Source: Rossellomorea vietnamensis NBRC 101237
Lineage (GTDB): Bacteria > Bacillota > Bacilli > Bacillales > Bacillaceae_B
Assembly (NCBI RefSeq): GCF_001591825.1
Contig: NZ_BCVQ01000002.1
Coordinates: 1-64,000, forward strand
Length of the DNA: 64,000 nt
Direction of reading: 5' to 3'
The notes under the pieces were generated by a model that worked only from the letters and a program-made list of their open reading frames with translations, searched no databases and was not told the origin of the DNA. Made by a program: the position numbers and the translations under genes. Below, piece after piece: positions 48,969-60,533 of the stretch; positions within the stretch are counted from its first letter, which is position 1; every line of letters starts with the position of its first letter.

Positions 48969-50204
48969 TTATTTCCGTTCCAAAATCCCCAACAACAAAT
49001 TCTCAAGTATCGTCGGACGATCGAATTTCTTCAAATCCCTGAGTTTCACCTTATCCCAATCAAGGGCTGTGATGAAAGGGACACCTTTTTGTAGTGCCGG
49101 GATGTCATCAGGATAGAGGATATAGTATTCCCCTGCTTTCACACCTGATTTGATTTGCTGCTGTCCGTTGACGGCGAGTCCGGTTTCCACTTTCCGTTTT
49201 TCAACGTTGCCTTTTGACGTTAAAATCCAAATATATTTGTAATCGCCATCTTTTTCAACGGCCGTCACCGGGACCACGAATGCACCTTTGACTTCATCCG
49301 TGATGATGGAGAGGAAGACATGGTGTCCTGGAAGCAGTTCGTTTTCTGTGTCCTGTAGTTTGACCTCTACAGGGTATAGGCTTTCGGTTTGGATGTGCGG
49401 ATCGTTTTTAGGCAAGGTTGCTACCCGGGTAACGATTCCTTTTTGGGTCTTTTTCTCAACATCCGATTGAACGGTTGCGCTCATATTTTCATCGACTTTG
49501 ACGATTTCTTTTTCCGTCAGGTCAGTTGTGACGATGGTGGACTGTGATGCGATCGTGATCAATGGATTGTCGATGGCATGGGAAAGGTCCTTGATCGTTC
49601 CGTCCACGCTGCTTTGGACGGTCAGGGTCGTTTCGTATGATTCAATATCTGAAATCTGGCGTTCGAGATTGTCGATTTGGCTTTCCAGGCGATCGATTTC
49701 CAGTTCTTTCGCGGCAATCTCTTTTTTTAGATCATATTCTGATTGAAGGGCGCTGGCGTCGATGGGAATTTCTTTGTCATCGGTTGACCCTGATGGAAGG
49801 GATGATTCCAGTCGCTTCAGGTCGGAAATATTATCTTCGATGCTATCGATTTCGTCTTCAAGCTGATCAGCTTCTGATTCCAGTACGCTCTTTTGCTGAG
49901 ATTGATCGGTTACTTCGTATTCATAGAGGGGAGTTCCCGATTTGATCTGATCCCCTTCCTTGACGAGGAATTTTTTGAAGGAACCGAATTCATCGTTAAA
50001 ATAGATGTAGTTTTCTTCTTCGGAAGCGACGACTCCTGCTTTCGGCATTTCTTTTGCAAGAGCACCTTTATTGACGGGTTCCCATTCAGCGACGCGGACT
50101 TCCCGGTCGACTTTACTGTCCGCTTTTTCAATGAGGTATGTATTGGCACCTATAAAAAGGAGCGACACAGTGAGGGAGGTATAAAAAATGCTTCGTTTGT
50201 TCAT
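48969..50204 (-). CDS. HlyD-family efflux adaptor (YknX-like)
   Basis: A 411-residue membrane-fusion protein: an N-terminal signal/anchor helix (about 5-24), a lipoyl/barrel-sandwich region (about 55-95), a long coiled-coil hairpin (about 100-195 with SVLESEADQLEDEIDSIEDN), the second half-lipoyl (VDGTIKDLSHA) and beta-barrel domains. It would link an ABC permease to export. Its upstream partner encodes a Yip1-type protein, as in yknWXYZ, but no ATPase or permease gene follows. Confidence 0.8.
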   Translation of the reverse strand: MNKRSIFYTSLTVSLLFIGANTYLIEKADSKVDREVRVAEWEPVNKGALAKEMPKAGVVASEEENYIYFNDEFGSFKKFLVKEGDQIKSGTPLYEYEVTDQSQQKSVLESEADQLEDEIDSIEDNISDLKRLESSLPSGSTDDKEIPIDASALQSEYDLKKEIAAKELEIDRLESQIDNLERQISDIESYETTLTVQSSVDGTIKDLSHAIDNPLITIASQSTIVTTDLTEKEIVKVDENMSATVQSDVEKKTQKGIVTRVATLPKNDPHIQTESLYPVEVKLQDTENELLPGHHVFLSIITDEVKGAFVVPVTAVEKDGDYKYIWILTSKGNVEKRKVETGLAVNGQQQIKSGVKAGEYYILYPDDIPALQKGVPFITALDWDKVKLRDLKKFDRPTILENLLLGILERK

Positions 50205-50227
50205 GAATGTTCACAGCCTTTAAATAG

Positions 50228-50893
50228 TTAGATTAGAGTGGATAAATCAAGGAATGCCAGAAATGCAGTAGCAGTCCAGAATAGTAGATTTGTTAACAGA
50301 ATCACGAGCCAGATGAGCCAGTTTTTTTGCTGGGTGAGTCTCTTGACACCTTTGTATTGAATATAGAAAACCCATATCTTAAATAGGGAGAAACAGCCCA
50401 GGAAATAGATGACCCATGGTTTAGCGGTTATGTATTGAGCGATGACTCCGAGTGATAGAGGCGATGAGAACCAATCAAGTGAAAGGAAAATGGATAAAGG
50501 AATGTACGTTAGTCTTTCAATTAGTAAAACGATAAGAACTAAGCTTTGCGTGATGACAAGCTTCCGGTATTCCCCTTCGTCTGAAATGGTCCAGAAAATC
50601 AGGGCCGGTACGAACAAGACGACTGCGGCATATAATATACCTGAAATGATTCTTCCTAATAGGAACAAGAACTTTTCCATCTCGAATGTGAAGGGTGAAA
50701 GTTTCGTCAGTTCCTTTGATAGAGGGTCCATTCCGATTCCAAAGGAAGATATGAGGCCAAAGACAAGGGCAGACAATAGGAAAACAAGGAATATCTTTTG
50801 TTTATATCCTTTTAATACTTCCGTTTCTTTCAATTGATAAAAGAAGTAGGATGGTTGTCTTAATCCCCGGATGAGTTTAACTTCTTTATGCAT
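50228..50893 (-). CDS. Yip1-domain membrane protein (YknW-like)
   Basis: A 221-residue protein with five predicted membrane helices (about 34-53, 80-104, 113-135, 150-172, 191-212) and a Yip1-type layout. In B. subtilis YknW interacts with the YknXYZ exporter of the SDP toxin; here only the adaptor gene is next to it (23 bp downstream), so function is inferred from that pairing. Confidence 0.68.
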   Translation of the reverse strand: MHKEVKLIRGLRQPSYFFYQLKETEVLKGYKQKIFLVFLLSALVFGLISSFGIGMDPLSKELTKLSPFTFEMEKFLFLLGRIISGILYAAVVLFVPALIFWTISDEGEYRKLVITQSLVLIVLLIERLTYIPLSIFLSLDWFSSPLSLGVIAQYITAKPWVIYFLGCFSLFKIWVFYIQYKGVKRLTQQKNWLIWLVILLTNLLFWTATAFLAFLDLSTLI

Positions 50894-51010
50894 AAATGGT
50901 TGCCTCCAACTAGTTTAGATTACTTCTCTTATTCTATCGAAAAACCCCGAAACTTTCCATAAATTGTAGAATGAAAGTTAATAAAATTAAAAAAGCGCCT
51001 CAGGACGCTT

Positions 51011-51223
51011 TTACATGTTATACGTTAAAAATGTTGTGCCCGCTATAAGCGCGACAGTAAAAACAAATAAGCCTATGTACATCCACATTTTTCGAGCTTT
51101 CTTTTTTATTACTATTTCTTCGGGTGTCAAAAACGACAAAACAATCCCTCCTTGGTTTGGTAGCTGGCTGGCATGTAATAGCCCCTGTAGCTTTGCGTCA
51201 TCACCTTTCGATGATTTTGCCAC
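51011..51223 (-). CDS. Small tail-anchored membrane protein
   Basis: A 70-residue protein with a hydrophilic N-terminal half and one C-terminal membrane helix (about 46-68, MWMYIGLFVFTVALIAGTTF). A short hairpin, AAAAGCG/CGCTTTT, overlaps its stop codon and is followed by T-rich DNA on the minus strand, forming a terminator. No family recognised. Confidence 0.6.
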   Translation of the reverse strand: MAKSSKGDDAKLQGLLHASQLPNQGGIVLSFLTPEEIVIKKKARKMWMYIGLFVFTVALIAGTTFLTYNM

Positions 51224-51429
51224 TTTTCAAGACCATACCACTATTATATCGACAATAGATGCGAGGAGTTAAATAGGCCTAAAGTATGTTTTTGAGAGTA
51301 TTCTAAAAAAAATTTATCTTTCAACAAGTGACTTTTTCTGGTAATATAGCATAAAATTGATGTTTGAAATGCCGTCTAATAGTGTAATAAAGTGATATAA
51401 ACTGTTTAATGATGTAGGAGGTTGTCATT

Positions 51430-51591
51430 TTGAAAAGAAATGTGAACGACGATCAGCATATTCTGAACGTTATCCAAAAGGCGTTCGACAAAGGTCAACA
51501 AGGAAACATGGACACAAACACTATGATCCACTGGCTGAAACAAGAACTCCAGTCAGGATACAACATAGATACAAACCAAAAAGCGCTCTAG
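51430..51591 (+). CDS. 53-residue hypothetical protein
   Basis: An ORF from TTG 51430 with TAGGAGG upstream reads MKRNVNDDQHILNVIQKAFD and ends NIDTNQKAL. It is helical, soluble and polar. Its stop codon lies inside the stem of the terminator that follows, showing a compact, discrete transcription unit. I know no family. Confidence 0.62.
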   Translation: MKRNVNDDQHILNVIQKAFDKGQQGNMDTNTMIHWLKQELQSGYNIDTNQKAL

Positions 51592-51625
51592 ACCCCGAAA
51601 CCCGGGAATCTAGGCGCTTTTTTTG
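51577..51625 (+). terminator. Terminator overlapping the 51430 gene's stop codon
   Basis: AAAAGCGC-TCTAGA pairs with TCTAG-GCGCTTTT through an interrupted stem, followed by T4 or more. Confidence 0.85.
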
Positions 51626-51628
51626 ATT

Positions 51629-51738
51629 GAGGAAAGAACCTCAACAGTTAGAGGGACGGACCTCACTTTTATGAGGAGATGGGAACAGAAATCCCGGTAT
51701 AACAGGTTTTATGTTGCGGATAGTGAGGTCCGTCCCTC
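51629..51738. repeat. Inverted REP pair with conserved interior
   Basis: GAGGGACGGACCTC (51651-51664) and GAGGTCCGTCCCTC (51725-51738) are perfect complements 60 bp apart. A decayed GAGGAAAGAACCTC (51629-51642) precedes them. The interior GTATAACAGGTTTTATGTTG followed by CGGAT matches the interior of the pair at 35342-35439. Confidence 0.88.
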
Positions 51739-51748
51739 TCGGGGAGTT

Positions 51749-52162
51749 CTACCAGCCCTTCATCGTCTGATAGAAGTGATTGACGTGTGCGATGAATTTT
51801 TCTTTACGCTTGTCTGTGAAGTAGGAGAGGGATGACAGGGTTCGCTTGAATTTTGGATGCTCTCCGAGGGTTTTTAAAATTTCCTTTGTTTCTTCGTCTT
51901 CGAAGGTTTCTCTCAGGATCATGGGGTCGTGGCTCTGTCCAAGGCTGTCGCTTTCCTCCCCGTACATTATCCGGTTCATTTCATGGGTCGGGATTTTATA
52001 GACTTCCTTAAAGGTAAGCAGCATTTTGTAGGGGATGTCCCTTGCACCAGTTTCATAGTTTGATAGTGCGCCCTGGCTGATATTCAGGCGAAGGGCAGCT
52101 TCTCTCTGGGTAAGTTCTAATACATCATTGCGATAATGCTGTAACTCTACATGTAAATCCAT
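51749..52162 (-). CDS. XRE-family transcriptional regulator
   Basis: A 137-residue protein with an N-terminal helix-turn-helix (about 8-65; LTQREAALRLNISQGALSNYETGARDIPYKMLLTFKEVY) and a C-terminal helical part of unknown function ending VNHFYQTMKGW. Target genes unknown. ATG 52162 follows CGGTGAAAAC; an ATG three codons upstream is also in frame. Confidence 0.78.
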   Translation of the reverse strand: MDLHVELQHYRNDVLELTQREAALRLNISQGALSNYETGARDIPYKMLLTFKEVYKIPTHEMNRIMYGEESDSLGQSHDPMILRETFEDEETKEILKTLGEHPKFKRTLSSLSYFTDKRKEKFIAHVNHFYQTMKGW

Positions 52163-52358
52163 TGTTTTCACCGACTATCCCTTTTTTCTTCAAGATAAAG
52201 GTTTTACGGGCAGGCATTAGGATATTACACATTTTGAAATCGTTATTTTGATTACGATTCAAGATAATTTGGAAAAGGTATACAAATTTACAGGAAATCG
52301 TATTAAAATGTAAATATAATTGTAATTTTGTCGAATTGGGGGAAAAGGTGGAGATAGA

Positions 52359-52547
52359 ATGGGGGAACAGCAAAAAGAGAGAGTAGACAGTTTTTCAACG
52401 AGGGGAGAAAAGAAAGTCATCACATGGATCCAGATGAAACCGGAGTCGAATCTGGTATTCAGCACGAAGCATCATGGAAAAAAGCGAGTCATCTACTACA
52501 CACATAGAAGCATTACCAATCTTGATTACGATAGAAGAGAGAGATAG
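52359..52547 (+). CDS. 62-residue basic hypothetical protein
   Basis: A small polar protein, MGEQQKERVDSFSTRGEKKV then ITWIQMKPESNLVFSTKHHG. ATG follows AAGGTGGAGATAG, a good site. TTTTGTCGAA, a near-consensus Spo0A box, lies about 30 bp upstream (52326-52335). Family unknown; it is divergent from the XRE regulator. Confidence 0.55.
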   Translation: MGEQQKERVDSFSTRGEKKVITWIQMKPESNLVFSTKHHGKKRVIYYTHRSITNLDYDRRER

Positions 52548-52551
52548 AGGG

Positions 52552-52615
52552 GGGAACGGACCTCACTACCCGTTTCATTTACAGAGACTTGTGAATGAAT
52601 AGAGGTCCGTCCCTC
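52552..52615. repeat. REP pair immediately upstream of the RAYT gene
   Basis: GGGAACGGACCTC (52552-52564, one substitution) and GAGGTCCGTCCCTC (52602-52615) face each other across 37 bp, 79 bp before the transposase ATG. Confidence 0.85.
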
Positions 52616-52694
52616 AATAAAAAAGAGGATTTTAGGCATTTGTGTCGAATAGGTAATGTGTAAGATGATGTGAAGTAAGAAAAGGAGTGTTGTT

Positions 52695-53477
52695 ATGGTT
52701 CGAACGCCTCGGAATTGGAGTCCGGGAACGACGTATCATGTGACGGCGAGGGGGAACAGGAAGCAGGAGCTGTTTCATGATGATGAAGATCGCAAGAAGT
52801 ATATTACGTATTTGCAGGAAACGAAAGAAAAGTACCCATTTACCATCCACGCCTACTGTTTGATGTCCAACCACATTCATCTGCTGATTGAAACCCACGA
52901 TGTTCCACTGGAGAGAATCATCCGTATCCTTCACACCCGCTACGCCGTTTATTTCAACAAGAAATATGATTATGTCGGGCATGTGTTCCAGGGGCGATAT
53001 GGATCCACTAAGATCGATACCCCAGCGTATTTTATTAAAGCGAGCAGGTATATCCACCACAATCCGGTTGAAGCGAAACTCACCATCCATCCCGAGACAT
53101 ACCCCTGGAGCAGTTATCCTTTCTACATCCATTCCATTGATAAGCCCTTACTTTCCAAGGAACGCACCCTCAATTATTTTCCGGCACCACAAATCAGTCG
53201 ATATAAGGAATATGTGGAAAAGGGTCCCCAAAAAGAAGAACTCCAGAAAAAACAATTAAAAAGTGAAAAAAATAAAATATTTTTGGAAAAATATAGAGGG
53301 TTTTGGATACTGGTGTCGAAATTCATAGTCAGTAGGACAAAATTCCTATTTCAAGGAGGAGGAAAGTATGAGAAAAGAATTTCTTTTAATATTCGAGGAT
53401 TTTCACGTTTCCAAGAGAATCGTCAAGAAATCAAAAAAGCATTTAATCGTTTTTCAGGGGCAGCATTATTACAATAA
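52695..53477 (+). CDS. REP-associated tyrosine transposase (RAYT, Y1/IS200-like)
   Basis: A single-strand DNA endonuclease of the Y1 HUH group. YHVTARGNRKQELFHDDEDRKKY (about 18-40) is the usual opening. AYCLMSNHIHLLIET (about 55-69) holds the HUH metal ligands, GHVFQGRYGSTKID the middle motif and IKASRYIHHNPVEAKL the catalytic Tyr. The family normally ends soon after the WSSYPFY segment. Here the frame runs on through a Lys-rich stretch and overlaps the next gene by 110 bp, so the last ~60 residues may follow a lost stop or frameshift. REP copies lie on both sides (52552-52615, 53891-53904). ATG follows AAAGGAG. Confidence 0.9.
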   Translation: MVRTPRNWSPGTTYHVTARGNRKQELFHDDEDRKKYITYLQETKEKYPFTIHAYCLMSNHIHLLIETHDVPLERIIRILHTRYAVYFNKKYDYVGHVFQGRYGSTKIDTPAYFIKASRYIHHNPVEAKLTIHPETYPWSSYPFYIHSIDKPLLSKERTLNYFPAPQISRYKEYVEKGPQKEELQKKQLKSEKNKIFLEKYRGFWILVSKFIVSRTKFLFQGGGKYEKRISFNIRGFSRFQENRQEIKKAFNRFSGAALLQ

Positions 53478-53850
53478 GTTGGTCGTGGTGAACCGTCCAC
53501 CGGGATTTTCTCATGCCCTTGAGAGCATCATGTACTCGGACAAAATCCTCGAAACAGTCGGGTTCACGACATTGTTTGCCGTTCCGGTCGATCGGAGCCA
53601 CTCCATCCCGTTCAAATTTGTCCGGATAGGCGACAACACACCAAAGGATTGCAAGATTGTACTCGAAAAACGCGAGGGAGCGGAGCAATTGAATATCCTG
53701 CCCCTATACCCTGTAGACGGCCCAATTACCAGCGAGGACAAACAGGATATCCTATCCTACTTAAGCCTGAAGTCCGATGACGGAACCGTCACCTACCTTA
53801 TGAACAATCCCCAAGTATTCAAAGGAAAAGGTAAAAAACAAGAAGAGTAA
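53368..53850 (+). CDS. Hypothetical protein next to the RAYT gene
   Basis: A 160-residue soluble protein beginning MRKEFLLIFEDFHVSKRIVK, with QHYYNKLVVVNRPPGFSHALESI in the middle and a Lys-rich end. ATG 53368 has a very strong AAGGAGGAGGAAAG site, so it is a real gene even though it overlaps the RAYT frame. I do not recognise the family. It lies inside the interval bounded by REP copies, so it may travel with the transposase or simply be a neighbour. Confidence 0.68.
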   Translation: MRKEFLLIFEDFHVSKRIVKKSKKHLIVFQGQHYYNKLVVVNRPPGFSHALESIMYSDKILETVGFTTLFAVPVDRSHSIPFKFVRIGDNTPKDCKIVLEKREGAEQLNILPLYPVDGPITSEDKQDILSYLSLKSDDGTVTYLMNNPQVFKGKGKKQEE

Positions 53851-53890
53851 AGGAGGAGTGAGGCGAACCTGAACAGGTACGTCTTTTTTT

Positions 53891-53904
53891 GAGGGACGGA
53901 CCTC
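53891..53904 (+). repeat. REP-like core downstream of the RAYT segment
   Basis: A full GAGGGACGGACCTC match after a T-run, 40 bp past the 53368 gene; it closes the RAYT interval. Confidence 0.88.
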
Positions 53905-53992
53905 CACCAGCTCTCCTGCCATTATCCTTCAAAAACCCTTTACCACGCTACCAAACTACCTCTCTAAGTTTCTAAAATCACCGTTTTTTTCG

Positions 53993-54021
53993 TTGACCTC
54001 TTAAGAATCAGACCATACAAT
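53993..54021 (+). promoter_or_regulatory. Sigma-A promoter of the hut operon
   Basis: TTGACC (53993-53998), 17-bp spacer, TACAAT (54016-54021), 52 bp upstream of hutP. TATTTTTAGAATTTT at 54037-54051 matches 11 of 15 positions of the CodY box, and CodY represses hut in B. subtilis. Confidence 0.7.
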
Positions 54022-54072
54022 AATAGTAGTTATTAGTATTTTTAGAATTTTCACGTAAGGTGCGAATGCCAC

Positions 54073-54519
54073 TTGAATAAGACAGATCATACTCGTATCG
54101 GAAAGAACGCCATGCTCCTTCTCCTGTTAGACAGAGAAGAGGAAGAGTGGAACCGTCATTTTAATGAGCTGAATTGGAGTTACTGCACCGGTAAGATCGG
54201 ATCGATGGACAGCCAGAAAATCGTGGCCGCGATAGAAACAGCGGCGAAGCGGAGTGACCTGGTCCGGGAAGATCTGTACCGGGAGATGCATGCTTTGTAT
54301 CACGCGATTATGGAAGCACTGACAGGGGTCACACGCGGTCAGACCCAATTGGGCGAGATCCTGCGGACGGTGGGCCTGCGCTTCTCCGTTGTGAGAGGGA
54401 CTCCGTATGAAAGTGAAGAGGAAGGCGAATGGATTGCCGTCGCGTTATATGGGACGATTGGTGCGCCCATTAAGGGGTTGGAGCACGAAACAATCGGACT
54501 TGGAATCAATCATATTTAA
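54073..54519 (+). CDS. hutP: Hut operon antiterminator HutP
   Basis: An RNA-binding protein that, with L-histidine and Mg2+, prevents termination upstream of the hut structural genes. The 148 residues match the family, with [40 protein letters not shown] (about 77-116) and the C-terminal [28 protein letters not shown]. It starts at TTG 54073; an ATG 7 bp upstream is out of frame and stops at once. It lies directly before its target attenuator. Confidence 0.94.
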   Translation: MNKTDHTRIGKNAMLLLLLDREEEEWNRHFNELNWSYCTGKIGSMDSQKIVAAIETAAKRSDLVREDLYREMHALYHAIMEALTGVTRGQTQLGEILRTVGLRFSVVRGTPYESEEEGEWIAVALYGTIGAPIKGLEHETIGLGINHI

Positions 54520-54531
54520 ATAATGAGAGCC

Positions 54532-54598
54532 TAGAGATATTAGTTAGAAGGAGGCTCGACCAAGGGCAGAAGTCTGTCTTTGGTCGAGCCTCCTTTTT
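54532..54598 (+). terminator. HutP-controlled attenuator between hutP and hutH
   Basis: GGAGGCTCGACCAA and TTGGTCGAGCCTCC form a 14-bp perfect stem topped by GGCAGA/CTGTCT, then TTTTT. Just 5' are three UAG triplets (54532, 54541, 54545), the trinucleotide that HutP hexamers bind. This is the expected histidine-responsive switch. Confidence 0.88.
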
Positions 54599-54621
54599 GT
54601 GTGGACGCAGGAACTTACGAA

Positions 54622-54635
54622 GGGGTCCGTCCCGC
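54622..54635 (-). repeat. Diverged REP core in the hutP-hutH gap
   Basis: GGGGTCCGTCCCGC, two substitutions from GAGGTCCGTCCCTC, directly after the attenuator. Confidence 0.6.
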
Positions 54636-54715
54636 AGCAGGTTAGAGCATTAAAGCAAAAACACCAGTAATAACGGTAAAGACAGTGGGAACGAACCGAA
54701 AATAGGTGAATTTCA

Positions 54716-54728
54716 GAGGTCCGTCCCT
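54716..54728 (-). repeat. REP core just upstream of hutH
   Basis: GAGGTCCGTCCCT, matching thirteen of fourteen positions, lies only 10 bp before the hutH ribosome binding site GAAGGAG and could fold against it. Confidence 0.8.
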
Positions 54729-54752
54729 AAAAAATAGAAGGAGTGAACCAAC

Positions 54753-56277
54753 ATGGTGGAGTTGACAGGTTGTAGTTTGAGTTTGGATGAGGCGAAGAGG
54801 GTGATTTATGGGAAGGAGCAGGTGGAGCTTTCGCCGCTTAGTATGGAGCGTGTGCGGAAGAGTCGCGAGGCGGTTGAGAAGATTGTGAAGGAGAAGCGTG
54901 TGGTGTACGGGATCAACACGGGCTTTGGGAAGTTCAGTGATGTGCTGATCGATGCGGATGACGTGGAGGAGCTGCAGCTGAACCTGATTCATTCCCATGC
55001 GTGTGGAGTGGGGGATCCATTCCCTGAGAACGTTTCACGTTCGATGCTCCTGTTGAGATGCAACGCTTTGTTAAAAGGGTACTCTGGGGTGAGACCGGTA
55101 ATTGTTGAGCGTCTGGCTGAGTTCCTGAACAAGGGAATCCATCCGGTGGTCCCGCAGCAGGGGTCACTTGGAGCGAGCGGGGACTTAGCACCTCTTTCCC
55201 ACTTAGCGTTGGCGCTGATGGGGGAGGGAGAGGTCCATTATCAGGGTGAAGTCCATCAGACTCTCACTGTCCTCTCAAAAGAAAACATCTTCCCGATTCA
55301 GCTTCAAGCGAAAGAAGGATTAGCACTTATCAACGGAACCCAGGCAATGACAGCTATGGGCGTCATCGGTTACCTGGAAGCGGAGGAACTCGCTTTCCAA
55401 AGTGAAATGATCGCCAGTCTGACCATGGAAGGTTTAAGAGGAATCATGGATGCCTTCGACGAAGATATTCATTTGGTAAGGGGATATCCTCAGCAGGTGG
55501 CAACGGCTCAAAGAATCCGGGACTACCTCGAAGACAGCAAGCTTACAACGAAGCAGGGAGAACTCCGGGTACAGGATGCCTATTCGTTAAGATGCATCCC
55601 TCAGGTTCACGGAGCCTCCTGGCAGGCACTTGACTATGTAAAAGAAAAACTCGAAATCGAAATGAACGCGGCAACGGATAACCCGCTCATTTTCGATGAC
55701 GGGGAAAAGGTCATCTCAGGAGGGAACTTCCACGGGCAGCCGATCGCGTTTGCCATGGACTTCATGAAAATCGCCATCGCAGAACTTGCCAACATTTCAG
55801 AGCGACGGATCGAACGACTTGTGAACCCGCAGTTAAATGACCTGCCACCATTCCTGAGTCCGCAACCAGGACTGCAATCAGGTGCCATGATCATGCAATA
55901 CTGCGCGGCATCACTCGTATCGGAAAATAAAACACTGGCCCATCCGGCGAGCGTCGACTCAATCCCATCATCGGCTAACCAGGAAGACCACGTCAGCATG
56001 GGAACGATCGGATCACGTCACGCTTACCAGATCCTGCAGAACACAAGAAGAGTCCTCGCCGTCGAACTCATCTGCAACCTGCAGGCAGCAGAACACAGAG
56101 GGACGGACCTCATGGCAAGCAAGACAAGACAATTTTACGAAGCAGCGAGAAAGGTCATTCCTTCCATCACGAAGGACCGGATCTTCTCGAAAGATATAGA
56201 AAAAGCCAACGAGTGGCTGCAGCAAACAACACTAAGCACACTGATCAAACCAACCAAAACAAAGGAGGAAACGACAA

Positions 56278-56285
<8 letters not shown>
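54753..56285 (+). CDS. hutH: Histidine ammonia-lyase
   Basis: First step of histidine degradation: L-histidine to urocanate plus ammonia. The 510-residue enzyme carries the MIO-forming ASG triad at 141-143 in [18 protein letters not shown], plus [13 protein letters not shown] near residue 50 and the [21 protein letters not shown] block. A REP core at 56098-56111 encodes RGTDL at 449-453. The stop overlaps hutU by 8 bp. Confidence 0.97.
56098..56111 (+). repeat. REP-like core inside hutH
   Basis: A full GAGGGACGGACCTC match, read as RGTDL. Confidence 0.8.
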
Positions 56286-60161
<3,876 letters not shown>

Positions 60162-60170
60162 CTGAATGAA

Positions 60171-60201
60171 AGCCCGGAGTTTATGGATTCCGGGCTTTTT
60201 T
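60171..60201 (+). terminator. Terminator of the hut operon
   Basis: AGCCCGGA and TCCGGGCT form an 8-bp perfect stem followed by TTTTTT. Confidence 0.9.
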
Positions 60202-60533
60202 GAGTTTGATGGTGACGATAGTCTTCATTTATTAATAAAAGTTTACGACAAATTCTATTAATTTATCATTATCTTGTAAAAGTATATTTATACATGTGAA
60301 TAGAGATAACTCACGATTCATATATTTTTTAATAATATCCTACAATAGGTTTTTTGATTGAGATCACCTTAAGAGTAGGTCTTGAGAGGCTGTTAAATGT
60401 CAAATTACGACAAAAATATCAAACAAATTACCGATAATAAATATACAAACTATGAAAATTGTGGTAGATTTCTAAATATTAAGATTTATTTTATGTGATC
60501 TTAATAGTAATAAAACAAACAGGAGGGAATACA
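60202..60533. other. AT-rich region upstream of the subtilase
   Basis: No gene. TTACGACAAA occurs at about 60242 and again at about 60404, a direct repeat that could be a regulator site, but I have no specific candidate. AGGAGGG at 60521-60527 is the ribosome binding site of the next gene. Confidence 0.4.

Noticed and set aside
54532-54598. T-box or amino-acid riboswitch before hutH
   Set aside because: No T-box sequence; UAG triplets plus adjacent hutP point to the protein-dependent attenuator.
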